This document shows positions 1 to 8,950 of a stretch of 64,000 nt of DNA, in pieces. Every line of letters starts with the position of its first letter. Position 1 is the first letter of the stretch. Below the pieces are notes generated by a model. It did no database searches. It saw only the letters and a program-made list of their open reading frames with translations, and was not told the origin of the DNA. Source of the stretch: Nocardia rhamnosiphila NBRC 108938 (GTDB lineage: Bacteria; Actinomycetota; Actinomycetes; Mycobacteriales; Mycobacteriaceae); the NCBI RefSeq assembly GCF_000720425.1, contig NZ_JOAJ01000009.1, positions 526,607 to 590,606 on the forward strand, given 5' to 3'. The position numbers and the translations under genes are program-made.

Positions 1-1
1 C

Positions 2-775
2 GTGTTCCCCAAGTTCGACAGCTCCTCGGCACCGAAGTACCTCGCCGCGCTGACCGCCGCCGCCGCTCGTACGGAACGGCCGCTCTACGGGATGCCGGTA
101 CTCGAATCCGCGGCGCTGGTACACCGGCAGACCAGGGATTCCGAACTCACCCAGATCGCGGCCTGCCTGGCCGAGGTCCGGGAACGGATTCTGGCCGTGC
201 GGATCGGCGCCACCGATATGTGCGCGACCTTCGGTATCCGCCGCGACCGTGACCTGACCATCTACGATGTGCGGGTCATCGCGGATGTGATCGCCGATAT
301 CGTGAACTACCTGGGCCGGGCCGACGGTACGGGTTTCGTGATCACCGGGCCGGTCTGGGAGTACTTCGCCGACCACGAACGGATGTTCCGGCCGCTGCTG
401 CGTACCGCGCCGTTCGAGGAATCCGACGCGGTGCCGTTCCGCAGCTATCTGGTGAGCCGGGATCTGGACGGTCTGCTGCGCGAGATCACGCTGGACCGTG
501 CCAACGGTATCCAGGGCAAAACCGTCATCCATCCCTCGCATGTGGCGGCCGTGCACGCGCTGTCGGTGGTCACGCACGAGGAATACTCCGATGCCCTCGA
601 CATTCTGCAGGTCGAGGTCGGTGGGGTCGCCGCGTCCGGGTACCACAACAAGATGAACGAGATGCGGCCACATCGCAATTGGGCGCGCAACACCCTGACC
701 CGGGCCCGGGTCTTCGGGGTGGCCAAGAAAGGGGTGTCCTTCGTGGATCTGCTATCGGCGCTGGTCACGGTATGA
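2..775 (+). CDS. HpcH/HpaI (C-C lyase) family protein of Ter locus, 5' truncated
   Basis: The window edge cuts off the N-terminus; 257 residues remain. The visible part has the features of the TIM-barrel citrate-lyase-like C-C bond lyase family: a TGPVWEYF stretch near residue 120, then LDRANGIQGKTVIHPSHV near residue 167, which resembles the conserved GKxxIHPxQ segment of CitE/HpcH enzymes. In Ter-linked gene sets this enzyme sits with a phosphoribosyltransferase fusion and a HAD phosphatase, as it does here, and is predicted to help make a nucleoside-like metabolite; the substrate is unknown. Its stop overlaps the next start by four bases (ATGA at 772), so translation is probably coupled. 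Family placement is good; reaction is inference. Confidence 0.8.
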   Translation: MFPKFDSSSAPKYLAALTAAAARTERPLYGMPVLESAALVHRQTRDSELTQIAACLAEVRERILAVRIGATDMCATFGIRRDRDLTIYDVRVIADVIADIVNYLGRADGTGFVITGPVWEYFADHERMFRPLLRTAPFEESDAVPFRSYLVSRDLDGLLREITLDRANGIQGKTVIHPSHVAAVHALSVVTHEEYSDALDILQVEVGGVAASGYHNKMNEMRPHRNWARNTLTRARVFGVAKKGVSFVDLLSALVTV

Positions 776-3216
776 GCGGCGGATCCGGCGAATCGTATTG
801 GGCGACCCGCGCTCTCGGTATCGAACTGCGGCACCGGGAAGCGTTCCGGCACGGAAACACCCCCGACACTCTCGCGGCCGAACCGGAGATCGCCGATCTG
901 GTGCAGCCTGGGTTGCGCAAGAATCCGCGGCGCGCGCATCTGCTGGTCTCCACGGTGCTGGGCAAACACCTGCCGACCGATCCGGTCCGGGTCCGGGACG
1001 CGGGTGACCGCCTCGGTGATCTGGTGCGCGCGGTACTCGGCGACCAGGATGCCGTGGTACTCGGGTTCGCCGAGACCGCGACCGGGCTCGGGCACTGTGT
1101 GGCCACGCGGATCGACGCGGCGTGCTACCTGCATTCGACCCGCCGGGTGGTGCCGGGCGCGGTGACGCTCACCGGGTTCGAGGAAGGACATTCGCACGCC
1201 ACCTCGCATCTGCTGCAGCCGATGCCCGGTGACGTGTTCACCGCGGGATTGCCGCTGGTGCTGGTGGACGACGAGATCTCCACCGGTGCGACCGCGCTGG
1301 ATGCCATCGAGGCACTGCACGAATTCGCGCCACGGACCCACTATGTGCTGGCCACGCTGGTCGATATGCGCACCGACGCCGACCGTGACCGGTTCGCCGC
1401 GGCGGCCGCGGCGCTGGGCGCGCGGATCGATACGGTGTGCCTGGCGTCGGGCGCCACGGTGCTACCCGACGGTCTGGTGACCACCGTCTCGGAACTCCCT
1501 GCGGCCGAACCGAATCCGGTGGCGGATCGTCGCGGTGTGCCGGCCCGGCTGGAACTGCCCTGGCCGCGGGATGTGCCCGAGGGTGGCCGGCACGGGTTCC
1601 TGCGCGCCGACCGGGCCGGGTTCGAGCAGGCCACCGCCGTCGCCGGGAAAATGCTGCGGGACCAGCTGGTCACCGAGTACCCCGGTCGCCCGGTGATCGT
1701 GCTCGCCCACGAAGAGCTGATGTACCTGCCGCTGTGCCTGGCCGTGGGAATCGCCGAGTCCGGGGTGCCGGTGCGGTACCAGACCACCACGCGTTCCCCG
1801 GCGTACGTCCTGGACGAGCCCGGTTATCCGCTGCGCCGCGGTTTCCGGTTCCCGGCTCCCGAAGCAGGCGAGGACAAACCGCGCTACCTCTACAACGCAT
1901 ACTGGCCCGATGAGCCGGCCGCGGACCCGGTGCTGGTGTTCGTGGCCGATTCACCCGCCGACGGTGAGCGGCTCTATGCCCCGGGCGGGCTGGTCGATGT
2001 CCTCACCGCCGCCGGTTCCGATGTGGTGGTGGCGATCATCCGGGAGGCCGATCCGCGCACGCTGGCCACCGCGCGCTCGGGCGGTTTCGCCGGGCCCACA
2101 CCGCTGTTCGGCCCCGGATTCGGTTCCTACGACCGGGCCGATGTGGCGTGGCTGCTGAAGGATCTGTCCGGCGCCGCTCTGGAGGCCGATACCGCCCTCC
2201 GTGAGCAGCGGATCCAGTCCGGAATCGCGCATTACGCCGAATCGCTGCCCATCGAATACCAGCCCGACGCCGCCTACCGGGAACTGTTCGACCGGGTACT
2301 GGCCGACAGTGCCGAGCGGCTGGCCTTGGCAGTGGGCACAGTGGCCGAACTGGTGGCCGCCGAACGCGGCACCGATATCGTGCTGGCGTCGCTGGCCCGG
2401 GCGGGTACCCCCGTCGGCATCCTGATCCGCCGCTGGCTGGCCACCGGGCACGGGCAGCGCCCCGCACTGGATATCCCGCACTACGCGGTGTCGATCGTGC
2501 GCGATCGCGGGATCGACACCGTGGCCCTGGACTATCTGGCTCATCATCACGATTCCGCGTCCGTGGTGTTCGTGGACGGCTGGACCGGTAAGGGCGCGAT
2601 CACCCGGGAACTGACCGCGGCCCTCGACGAGTATCACGCGGCGGGCGGTGCCCGCTTCGACGACGACCTCGCCGTACTCGCCGACCCCGGACACTGCGTG
2701 CGCACGTACGGCACCCGCGACGATTTCCTGATCGCCTCGGCCTGCCTCAACTCCACGGTATCCGGACTGGTGTCGCGGACGGTGCTCAACCGGGAACTCA
2801 TCGGCCCGGGGGATTTCCACGGCGCCAAGTTCTACGCCGAGCTGGCCGCCGAGGATGTCTCCGCACGACTGATCGATACCGTCACCGGGGCGTTCGAAAC
2901 GGTCCGGCCGCAGGTGAGCGCGCAGGTCGCGGCGGTGCGTTCCGGGGACCGCGCACCCACCTGGGCGGGCTGGGCGTCGGTGGAGCGGGTGCGCGCCGAA
3001 TACGGGATCGACAGCGTGAACTTCGTGAAACCGGGCGTCGGGGAGACCACCCGCGTCCTGTTGCGCCGGGTTCCATGGCGAGTGCTGGTCCGGGAACCGG
3101 ACGCGCCCGAGCACGCCCATATCCGGCTGCTGGCGCAGGCCCGGGCCGTGCCGGTGGAGGTCGTGGCGGACCTGGCGTATTCGTGTATGGGCCTGATCAA
3201 GGATGTGCAGCGGTAG
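772..3216 (+). CDS. Phosphoribosyltransferase-TRSP-StiP-PELOTA fusion protein (Ter locus)
   Basis: This 814-residue fusion starts at the ATG overlapping the upstream stop; the open frame extends further upstream inside the previous gene. LVDDEISTGATAL at about residue 163 is the PRPP-binding loop of a phosphoribosyltransferase. It is followed by a TRSP-like linker (the LYNAYWPDEP region near 376), a StiP-like middle containing GPGDFHGAKFY near 679, and a C-terminal PELOTA-like RNA-binding fold (VNFVKPGVGETTRVLLRRVPWRV onward, about 745-814). In other genomes these modules are often separate genes, so a single polypeptide is a compact version. The predicted role is base or nucleoside chemistry tied to Ter stress signalling. 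Domain order is read from motifs, not from an HMM search. Confidence 0.82.
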   Translation: MSGGSGESYWATRALGIELRHREAFRHGNTPDTLAAEPEIADLVQPGLRKNPRRAHLLVSTVLGKHLPTDPVRVRDAGDRLGDLVRAVLGDQDAVVLGFAETATGLGHCVATRIDAACYLHSTRRVVPGAVTLTGFEEGHSHATSHLLQPMPGDVFTAGLPLVLVDDEISTGATALDAIEALHEFAPRTHYVLATLVDMRTDADRDRFAAAAAALGARIDTVCLASGATVLPDGLVTTVSELPAAEPNPVADRRGVPARLELPWPRDVPEGGRHGFLRADRAGFEQATAVAGKMLRDQLVTEYPGRPVIVLAHEELMYLPLCLAVGIAESGVPVRYQTTTRSPAYVLDEPGYPLRRGFRFPAPEAGEDKPRYLYNAYWPDEPAADPVLVFVADSPADGERLYAPGGLVDVLTAAGSDVVVAIIREADPRTLATARSGGFAGPTPLFGPGFGSYDRADVAWLLKDLSGAALEADTALREQRIQSGIAHYAESLPIEYQPDAAYRELFDRVLADSAERLALAVGTVAELVAAERGTDIVLASLARAGTPVGILIRRWLATGHGQRPALDIPHYAVSIVRDRGIDTVALDYLAHHHDSASVVFVDGWTGKGAITRELTAALDEYHAAGGARFDDDLAVLADPGHCVRTYGTRDDFLIASACLNSTVSGLVSRTVLNRELIGPGDFHGAKFYAELAAEDVSARLIDTVTGAFETVRPQVSAQVAAVRSGDRAPTWAGWASVERVRAEYGIDSVNFVKPGVGETTRVLLRRVPWRVLVREPDAPEHAHIRLLAQARAVPVEVVADLAYSCMGLIKDVQR

Positions 3217-4065
3217 ATGTCGTCTCCGAAACCCCTGCTGGTCGCCACGGATCTGGATCGCACGATGATCTACTCCGCCGCGGCCGCCGGCACCGCCGCC
3301 GCGGCGACAGTATGTGTGGAGCACCTCGACGGTTCTCCGCTGTCGTATATGACCGCGGCCGCCGCGGACCGGCTGCGTGAACTCGCTGGTGCGGCGGTGG
3401 TCCTCCCCACCACCACCCGGACCATCGAGCAGTTCGGCCGGATCCGGCTTCCCGGGGCGCCGTGGTCCTACGCCGTCACGAGCAATGGTGGAAACATCCT
3501 GGTCGACGGGGTACCGGATGCGCGGTGGCGCCGGGGGATCGAGGCGGCGGTCCGGGCCGGCGGGACCGGTCTCGCCGAGGTCGAGACCGCGCTGCGGGCC
3601 CGGATCGACGACTCGTGGGTGCTCAAGTTCCGCGAGGCCGACGGCCTGTTCTGCTATCTGGTGGTGGACCTCGCCGCGACTCCCCCGGATTTCCTGACCG
3701 ACTGGGACGCCTGGTGCCGGGAGCGTGGCTGGACCGCATCGCGGCAGGGTCGCAAGATCTACACGATGCCGACGGCGGTGTGCAAGAGCCGGGCGGTGGC
3801 CGAGGTCCGGGCCCGGCTCGTCGAGTCCGGTGCATTGGACGCGGCGGCGCCGACGCTGGCCGCCGGCGACGGCGCGCTGGACGCCGAAATGCTCGCCGCG
3901 GCCGTTCACGCCATCCGGCCCCGGCACGGTGAGCTCGAAGAACTCGGCTGGACCCGGCCGGGCCTGACCGTCACCGCCGCCACCGGAATCGAGGCGGGGG
4001 AAGAAATTCTCGGCTGGTTCGCCGCCGCGCTCCCGGGCCCGGTGGCCGCCGGGACGGCGGGTTAG
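3217..4065 (+). CDS. HAD-superfamily phosphatase of Ter locus
   Basis: The protein has 282 residues. The N-terminal DLDRTMIYS (residues 10-18) is HAD motif I with the nucleophile and acid/base aspartates. Near residue 218 GDGALDAEML supplies the late acidic motif. The length and Cof-like layout fit a small-molecule phosphatase. The ATG directly follows the upstream TAG, so it is co-translated with the fusion gene, and together they form the three-enzyme metabolite set predicted for Ter systems (lyase, phosphoribosyltransferase, phosphatase). The 3' end overlaps the convergent DUF389 gene by four bases. Confidence 0.85.
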   Translation: MSSPKPLLVATDLDRTMIYSAAAAGTAAAATVCVEHLDGSPLSYMTAAAADRLRELAGAAVVLPTTTRTIEQFGRIRLPGAPWSYAVTSNGGNILVDGVPDARWRRGIEAAVRAGGTGLAEVETALRARIDDSWVLKFREADGLFCYLVVDLAATPPDFLTDWDAWCRERGWTASRQGRKIYTMPTAVCKSRAVAEVRARLVESGALDAAAPTLAAGDGALDAEMLAAAVHAIRPRHGELEELGWTRPGLTVTAATGIEAGEEILGWFAAALPGPVAAGTAG

Positions 4066-5027
4066 AGCATGCGCCGCCGGGCCCGTGACTCGGCGCGGGA
4101 ACGCCGCAACGAGACCCGCGACCACACGGCATCCTGCAGCGCCAGTGTCGCCCAGCCCGCTATCGCCATCCCGGCCAGGTTCACCACCAGCTGCAACGTG
4201 CTACCCCAGATGGCCGAACCCGCGCCGAAGGCCAGGCCGAGCGCGATATTGCCCGCGGCCGGAACAGTGGTCACCGAGATGAACACTCCCACCAGCGCAC
4301 CCGATTTGGCGGAGGTCAGCGACAGCACCCCGGCCGCTGCCGCGATCAACGCGACGATGAACGACCATTTGTCCGGTGTGTAGATGAACGAGGTCTCCGG
4401 CCGATCCCCGGTGACCACGTCGACGGTTATCCAGCCGAACAACCGGCCGACCAGGACGACCGCGAACGTGATCGCGATGGCGGCACCGAAACCCATTGCC
4501 AGCGTGGCGACAGCCCGACCGAACAGCGCGGCACGGCGCCGGACCAGCGCCACGCCCAGCGCGGCGATGGCCCCGAACTCCGGACCGAGCACCATCGCGC
4601 CGATCACCAGGATCTGTGAGTCGACCACGATCGCGATACTGGCGAGTGCCGTCGCCAGCGTCATGAAACTCACGTAGGTCCAGTTGAGTTCGGTCTCCTC
4701 GTAGGAGCGCTGGGTGACATCGGCCCAGACGACCGAATCGGCGCTGTAGCCCGGAGTGCGTAGCTCGGCGAGATACCCGGACAGGGACATCCAGGTGGAT
4801 ATCTGCTCCAATTCGATACTGCCGCGATGGTGCAGGCCGATCGCACGCAGGCGTTCGAGGACATCGTTGGCGGCTTCGCGGGCCAGATCCGCGAACACCA
4901 CATCGCCTTTCGGCCGTAGCGAGCTCCCACGTAGGACCGCCAGTCCGCTCACCGCGTCGTCGGCCTCGAGGATCGCCACCACATCGTCGGTCAGTTCGGC
5001 CGGCGACATTATCCGCACATGCAGCAT
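4062..5027 (-). CDS. DUF389 family membrane protein
   Basis: This 321-residue protein has a cytoplasmic N-terminal domain of about 110 residues (LRPKGDVVFADLAREAANDVLERL and similar) followed by about six hydrophobic helices. They include the conserved DSQILVIGAMVLGPEFGAIAALGVALVR block typical of DUF389. The family is widespread in actinobacteria and has no established function. It is convergent with the HAD gene, overlapping it by four bases at the stops, and points the same way as the AIM24 genes with a 64-bp gap. No clear Shine-Dalgarno precedes the ATG at 5027; an internal ATG at 5009 is an alternative start. Confidence 0.85.
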   Translation of the reverse strand: MLHVRIMSPAELTDDVVAILEADDAVSGLAVLRGSSLRPKGDVVFADLAREAANDVLERLRAIGLHHRGSIELEQISTWMSLSGYLAELRTPGYSADSVVWADVTQRSYEETELNWTYVSFMTLATALASIAIVVDSQILVIGAMVLGPEFGAIAALGVALVRRRAALFGRAVATLAMGFGAAIAITFAVVLVGRLFGWITVDVVTGDRPETSFIYTPDKWSFIVALIAAAAGVLSLTSAKSGALVGVFISVTTVPAAGNIALGLAFGAGSAIWGSTLQLVVNLAGMAIAGWATLALQDAVWSRVSLRRSRAESRARRRML

Positions 5028-5091
5028 GCGCCAAGTCTGCCCGGGCGGCGCAGCGGTACGCAGCCGGACGGGTCCGGTCGCGTGCCTCCGG

Positions 5092-5856
5092 TCAGTACCC
5101 CTGCTGCTGGCCGGCGAGCTGCTGGGCGATAACCCCTTGCAGCCGCTGCAGGCCCGGCACGGTGATCCCGCTCTGCAGCTGCCCCTCGATGGTGCGGATG
5201 AGAGCGGCGTCGCTGAGGACCTTCTCGCTCGACTGGATGAGAACGGTCCCCGCGCCGGTGAAATCGAACTGGCGTTCCTCCCCGGAGGTCACACCGAACG
5301 CGGCCGCCCCGGCCGCCAGATAACCCGATACCCACCGTTGATCGTAGTGATGGCTGGGAGACGGGCAATCCGCCCAGCCCACCAGTGATTCCGGATCCAC
5401 CCGCAGCGGCGGTTCGGCGAAGATCACCGGGCCGTTCGAAGAGGCCAGGAACTTCCCGGTGCCGATCAGTGTCAGGAAACCGGGCACGATCGATTGATTC
5501 AGCGACAGCCCGGGCTCGAAGGCCAGCAGGTTCGCCGCGCGGATGGTGAGGTTGCCGTCGTCGAGATCGTAGGAGTTGATGTCGTAGCCGCGGTCACCGA
5601 TCAGCAGTTTGCCCTGCCCCTCGGCCACCACGTAGTCGCCGGTGAACAGCGGGGCCGAGAACTGATTCGCCACCATGTGCAGGAGTTGGCCCTGCAGGCC
5701 GTGGGTGAGCGCCTGGAACCGCATCTGCCCGTAGTAGGCGATCATCGCGCCCTTGCGCATGAACCACGGCTTGTTCAGATCGATGCAGTACGCGTAGCTG
5801 TTGCCGGGGACGTTATCGCTTTCCCCGAGTTTCATCGGGTTGAGGATCTCGCTCAC
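5092..5856 (-). CDS. AIM24 family protein (third of three)
   Basis: From the GTG at 5856 the protein has 254 residues. That start is chosen because a GGAGGAG ribosome site sits seven bases upstream and the GTGA overlaps the upstream stop; the open frame runs 16 codons further but has no such site. The sequence shows the repeated short beta-strand pattern of AIM24/TraB-like proteins (GDYVVAEGQGKLLIGDRG and DGNLTIRAANLLAFEPGL), and has no signal peptide or membrane helix. Bacterial AIM24 proteins often sit beside TerD genes; molecular role unknown. The last ~25 residues are Gln-rich. Confidence 0.85.
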   Translation of the reverse strand: MSEILNPMKLGESDNVPGNSYAYCIDLNKPWFMRKGAMIAYYGQMRFQALTHGLQGQLLHMVANQFSAPLFTGDYVVAEGQGKLLIGDRGYDINSYDLDDGNLTIRAANLLAFEPGLSLNQSIVPGFLTLIGTGKFLASSNGPVIFAEPPLRVDPESLVGWADCPSPSHHYDQRWVSGYLAAGAAAFGVTSGEERQFDFTGAGTVLIQSSEKVLSDAALIRTIEGQLQSGITVPGLQRLQGVIAQQLAGQQQGY

Positions 5857-6551
5857 AATTTCTCCTCCGATGCCTGCACGTACACCAGACCCTGGCCCGC
5901 GCACTGCAGTTGCATGGCCTCGCCGGCCCCGCGTCCCACCGCGTCACGCCAGCTCATCGCGGCCTTCAGATCGGTGTGCACGTTCCCGTAGGAGGCGATG
6001 AACGCCTGCGGGTCGACCACCACCGGATTCGGCCCGCCGACCTGTAGTTCGAGGAAACCACCGTGGGCCAGCAGGACGGCGCTGCCCTGCCCGGACAGCT
6101 GAGTGGTGAACATGCCCTGGCCGGTGAGCGCACCCGACGCGGCACCGCGCAGGGCACCCATCAGGCCCCCGCCGCCTCCGCCGCCGCCGCCGGAGCTCGC
6201 CACCGATACCACCGAGGTCTGCAGGCCGGCGGTGTAGGCGAGCAGCCGGGACGCCTCCACCTGCAGTACCGCACCCGGCTGGATGTGGACCACCTGCACT
6301 TCCAGACCGGCGAAACCGTAATGGACGCTGCCGTTGCCCTGCGCGAGCATGGTGCGCTGATGCTCGCCGGCCATCATCTGCCCGGCCATCCGGACCAGCC
6401 CGCCGCCGCCCATACCGGCGCCCCCCGGTATCTCGTGCGGTGCGAAGGACACGTCGCCGGTGTAGAAGAGCATGCCGCCGGCGCGGGCGACCACGCCGCC
6501 CGCTGTGGCGATATCGACGGCGACGACCTTGGAATTGATCTTCTCGAACAT
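5853..6551 (-). CDS. AIM24 family protein (second of three)
   Basis: This 232-residue beta-rich AIM24 protein has the GDVSFAPHEIPGG and GAVLQVEASRLLAYTAGL repeat strands. A run of nine glycines near residue 124 (CCG/GCC-rich DNA at about 6170-6195) divides it into two halves and is a likely flexible loop and slippage-prone site. It begins two bases past the upstream gene's stop and overlaps the downstream GTG by four bases, so all three AIM24 genes form one tightly coupled operon. It is paralogous to both neighbours, suggesting local duplication. Confidence 0.85.
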   Translation of the reverse strand: MFEKINSKVVAVDIATAGGVVARAGGMLFYTGDVSFAPHEIPGGAGMGGGGLVRMAGQMMAGEHQRTMLAQGNGSVHYGFAGLEVQVVHIQPGAVLQVEASRLLAYTAGLQTSVVSVASSGGGGGGGGGLMGALRGAASGALTGQGMFTTQLSGQGSAVLLAHGGFLELQVGGPNPVVVDPQAFIASYGNVHTDLKAAMSWRDAVGRGAGEAMQLQCAGQGLVYVQASEEKL

Positions 6552-6554
6552 GAC

Positions 6555-7178
6555 CTACCGTTCCGCCGGTTGGATCGAGACCACGCCCTGCCCGTCCCAG
6601 CGCAGCGAGAACGCCTCGCCGCCACCCTGTCCCATCGCCGCACGCCAGGAGACATCGGTGACGAAGGACTGGTTGAGGTTGCCGCGGGCGGCGACGAACG
6701 CGTCGGGGTCCACCACCAGCGGGAACTGCGGTGAGACCTCCAGGTGGATGAGCGGGCCGCCCGCCGACAGCAGGGCGACCTGCCCCTGGCCGCTGACCGT
6801 GGTGGTGAACAGCCCCTGGCCGCTGGACGCCCCGCGCACACCGGCGAATCGCACATCGGTACGCAGATTCCCGGCAAAGGCCAGCAATTGCTGCGATTCG
6901 ACCTGCAGGGTCTCGTTGTTCAGGTTCACCACCGAGACGTACTGGCCGTTGACCGCCAGGAAGACCCGGCCCTGGCCACCGCATTCCATCAGCGAGAGCT
7001 TCTCGCCGGTGGCGCGGCGCTTCATCCCGGCCAGCACCCCGTCCCCGCCACCGAACCCGGCCGATTTGAATTGCACGGCGCCCTCGTAGGCGACCATCGA
7101 GCCGGAGATGGCGCGGATACTGGTGTTCGCCAGGTGTACCTCGATCACCTTCTTCGACTGTTCGAAGAGTTGTGCCAT
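6555..7178 (-). CDS. AIM24 family protein (first of three)
   Basis: The ATG at 7178 begins MAQLFEQSKKVIEVHLANTS, giving 207 residues; the frame stays open upstream but would then include intergenic repeat sequence. An AGGCGA element ten bases upstream is only a weak ribosome site. The body has AIM24 signatures: GSMVAYEGAVQFK, the GGDGVLAGMKRRATGEKLSLMEC block, and a C-terminal WDGQGVVSIQ strand. It opens a three-gene AIM24 operon that faces away from two TerD genes across a 419-bp intergenic region, consistent with joint control with the Ter system. Confidence 0.85.
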   Translation of the reverse strand: MAQLFEQSKKVIEVHLANTSIRAISGSMVAYEGAVQFKSAGFGGGDGVLAGMKRRATGEKLSLMECGGQGRVFLAVNGQYVSVVNLNNETLQVESQQLLAFAGNLRTDVRFAGVRGASSGQGLFTTTVSGQGQVALLSAGGPLIHLEVSPQFPLVVDPDAFVAARGNLNQSFVTDVSWRAAMGQGGGEAFSLRWDGQGVVSIQPAER

Positions 7179-7271
7179 GGAGAGTCGCCTGTTCTCGCCG
7201 CCCCGGAGCCCGGCCCACCGCCGGTGCTCATCCGTCGCCGTCACCTTAATCGCCGCAGGTCGGTCCAGTCC

Positions 7272-7515
7272 ATGCCGGGCCACACCATTCGTCTACTCCG
7301 GATGGTCGACGTCCGTGGTCGGGGCCCGTCCCCGGTTCTGGAGCGACAGAGCGCAGAGCGAAGCGACCGAGCGCGTGCGGTCGGCAGTCCCGAGACCGGT
7401 GACCATTGAGCACTTTCAGTGTTGTGAGCCTCCCCAGGCCGGTCGAGGCGCACGACGGCATGCACCTTCTGTCTATTCCGGATGGTCTACCTCAGTGGTC
7501 GGGGCGGGCCCCGAC
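7272..7515 (+). repeat. Intergenic dispersed-repeat copy A, internally repeated with 180-bp offset
   Basis: The gene-free stretch between the AIM24 and TerD operons (7179-7597) is largely repeat. TCTAyTCCGGATGGTC occurs at 7292-7307 and 7472-7487, and GTGGTCGGGGC at 7315-7325 and 7495-7505, exactly 180 bp apart. Between them lies GACCATTGAGCACT (7401-7414). The same words, inverted, are found at 54.8-55.1 kb upstream of leuS, and related words at 61.1-61.4 kb. No coding signal supports a gene here, although an open frame passes through it. The promoters of both flanking operons should lie in this region. Confidence 0.7.
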
Positions 7516-7597
7516 GCCGCGACGCCGGAGGCGGCGCCATAAATACGAGCATCTCGTACAGTGGCATCCATACGCACCGACAAGCGAAGGGTCTGAC

Positions 7598-8950
7598 TTG
7601 TCCGCAACACTCGCCAAGGGCCAGAACGGTCCACTGGCCACGAACGACGTGGTGGTCTCCATCCAGTTGGCGGCTCCGGCCGATCTGTCCGCCCTATTGG
7701 TCACCGAGCAGGGCAAAGTCCGGTCCGACGCGGATTTCGTCTTCTACAACCAGCCCAGCGGTCCCGGGGTGAACCTGCGGCCGGGCCCGGCCGGGCAGCC
7801 CGCTTCGCTGGCGGTGAACCTCGGTGCGGTCCCCGCCGATATCGCGCAGGTCCGTGCGGTCATCACCCTCGACGACCCGAATTCCAACTTCGGGCAGTTC
7901 GCGCCCCCGGTCGCCTATGTATCGGATCAGTCCGGCGCGCAGCTGTTCGAGTACCGGATCGACGGACTGGCCACCGAATCCATCGTGATCGCGCTGGAGC
8001 TCTACCGGCGCCAGGGCGCGTGGAAGGTGCGGGCGGTCGGGCAGGGCTACGCGGGCGGTTTCGCCGCGCTGGTCACCGATCACGGTGTCACGGTGGACGA
8101 TTCCCCGGCCGAAACGCAGGCCGCCGCCCCGGCTGCCGCGCCGCCTCCGCCGCCGCCCGTGCAGCAGACCGCGCCGGTACCGCCGCCGCCCACCCAGCAG
8201 GCCTATCCCACCCAGCAGCAACCGCCGGCTCCGCCCTACCCGCCCCAGGGCGGGGGCTATCCGCCGCAGGGTGGCGGTTATCCGCCGCCGCCCGGGCCCG
8301 GTTACCCGCAGCAGCCCGCTCCGGCGGCGCCCACCCAGCAGCATCCCGGCGAGATAAGTCTGAGCAAGACCGGTCCGGTCAGCCTGCAGAAGGGGCAGCG
8401 GGTCAGCCTCCGCAAAGAGGACGGCGCGGCGCTCACCTTCGTCAAGATGGGCCTGGGCTGGGATCCGGTGCAGCAGCGCGGCCTGTTCGGCAGCCGGACC
8501 GTGGATATCGACCTCGACGCCTCGGTGGTGATGTTCGCCGATATGAATCCGGTGGATGTCGCCTACTACGGACAGCTGACCTCCAAGGACGGTTCGGTCC
8601 GGCACCAGGGCGACAACCTCACCGGCGAGGGCGCGGGTGACGACGAGGTGATCCTGGTCGACCTCACCCGGCTTCCGGCCCACGTCAACAACCTGATCTT
8701 CGTCGTGACCTCGTACAAGGGGCATACGTTCGGCCAGGTGCAGAACGCCTTCTGCCGGTTGATCGACGGTGCCAACAACGCGGAGCTGGCCCGCTACTCG
8801 CTCACCGGTGGCACGCCGACCACCGCCATGGCGATGGCGAAGCTGTTCCGGGCCGGCAACGACTGGAAGATGCAGGCCATCGGTGAGGGTTTCAACGCCA
8901 AACATCCCGGTGAGGCGATTCCCCAGCTGGGCCGGTTCCTGGCGGTATGA
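7598..8950 (+). CDS. Double-TerD-domain protein with Pro/Gln-rich linker
   Basis: From the TTG at 7598 the protein has 450 residues. That start is preferred because AGCGAAGG lies eight bases upstream and the N-terminus (LAKGQNGPL) then matches TerD proteins; earlier in-frame codons fall inside the repeat. TerD domain 1 covers about residues 1-165. A low-complexity linker of P, Q, G and Y (about 170-250, with PPQGGGYPP repeats) leads to TerD domain 2 (about 252-450), which carries GLGWDP, DIDLDASVVMFAD and the acidic GEGAGDDEVILVDL calcium-binding segment. TerD proteins are linked to tellurite, phage and metal stress and bind calcium. The acidic ligands are clearer in domain 2 than in domain 1. 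Confidence 0.9.
   Translation: MSATLAKGQNGPLATNDVVVSIQLAAPADLSALLVTEQGKVRSDADFVFYNQPSGPGVNLRPGPAGQPASLAVNLGAVPADIAQVRAVITLDDPNSNFGQFAPPVAYVSDQSGAQLFEYRIDGLATESIVIALELYRRQGAWKVRAVGQGYAGGFAALVTDHGVTVDDSPAETQAAAPAAAPPPPPPVQQTAPVPPPPTQQAYPTQQQPPAPPYPPQGGGYPPQGGGYPPPPGPGYPQQPAPAAPTQQHPGEISLSKTGPVSLQKGQRVSLRKEDGAALTFVKMGLGWDPVQQRGLFGSRTVDIDLDASVVMFADMNPVDVAYYGQLTSKDGSVRHQGDNLTGEGAGDDEVILVDLTRLPAHVNNLIFVVTSYKGHTFGQVQNAFCRLIDGANNAELARYSLTGGTPTTAMAMAKLFRAGNDWKMQAIGEGFNAKHPGEAIPQLGRFLAV

Noticed and set aside
1951..4125. Long minus-strand open frame opposite the Ter fusion and HAD genes
   Set aside because: Shadow of real plus-strand genes; no recognisable domain.
7292..7487. Phage attachment sites formed by the 180-bp-spaced direct repeats
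   Set aside because: No integrase, and the same words recur in intergenic repeats elsewhere in the window.
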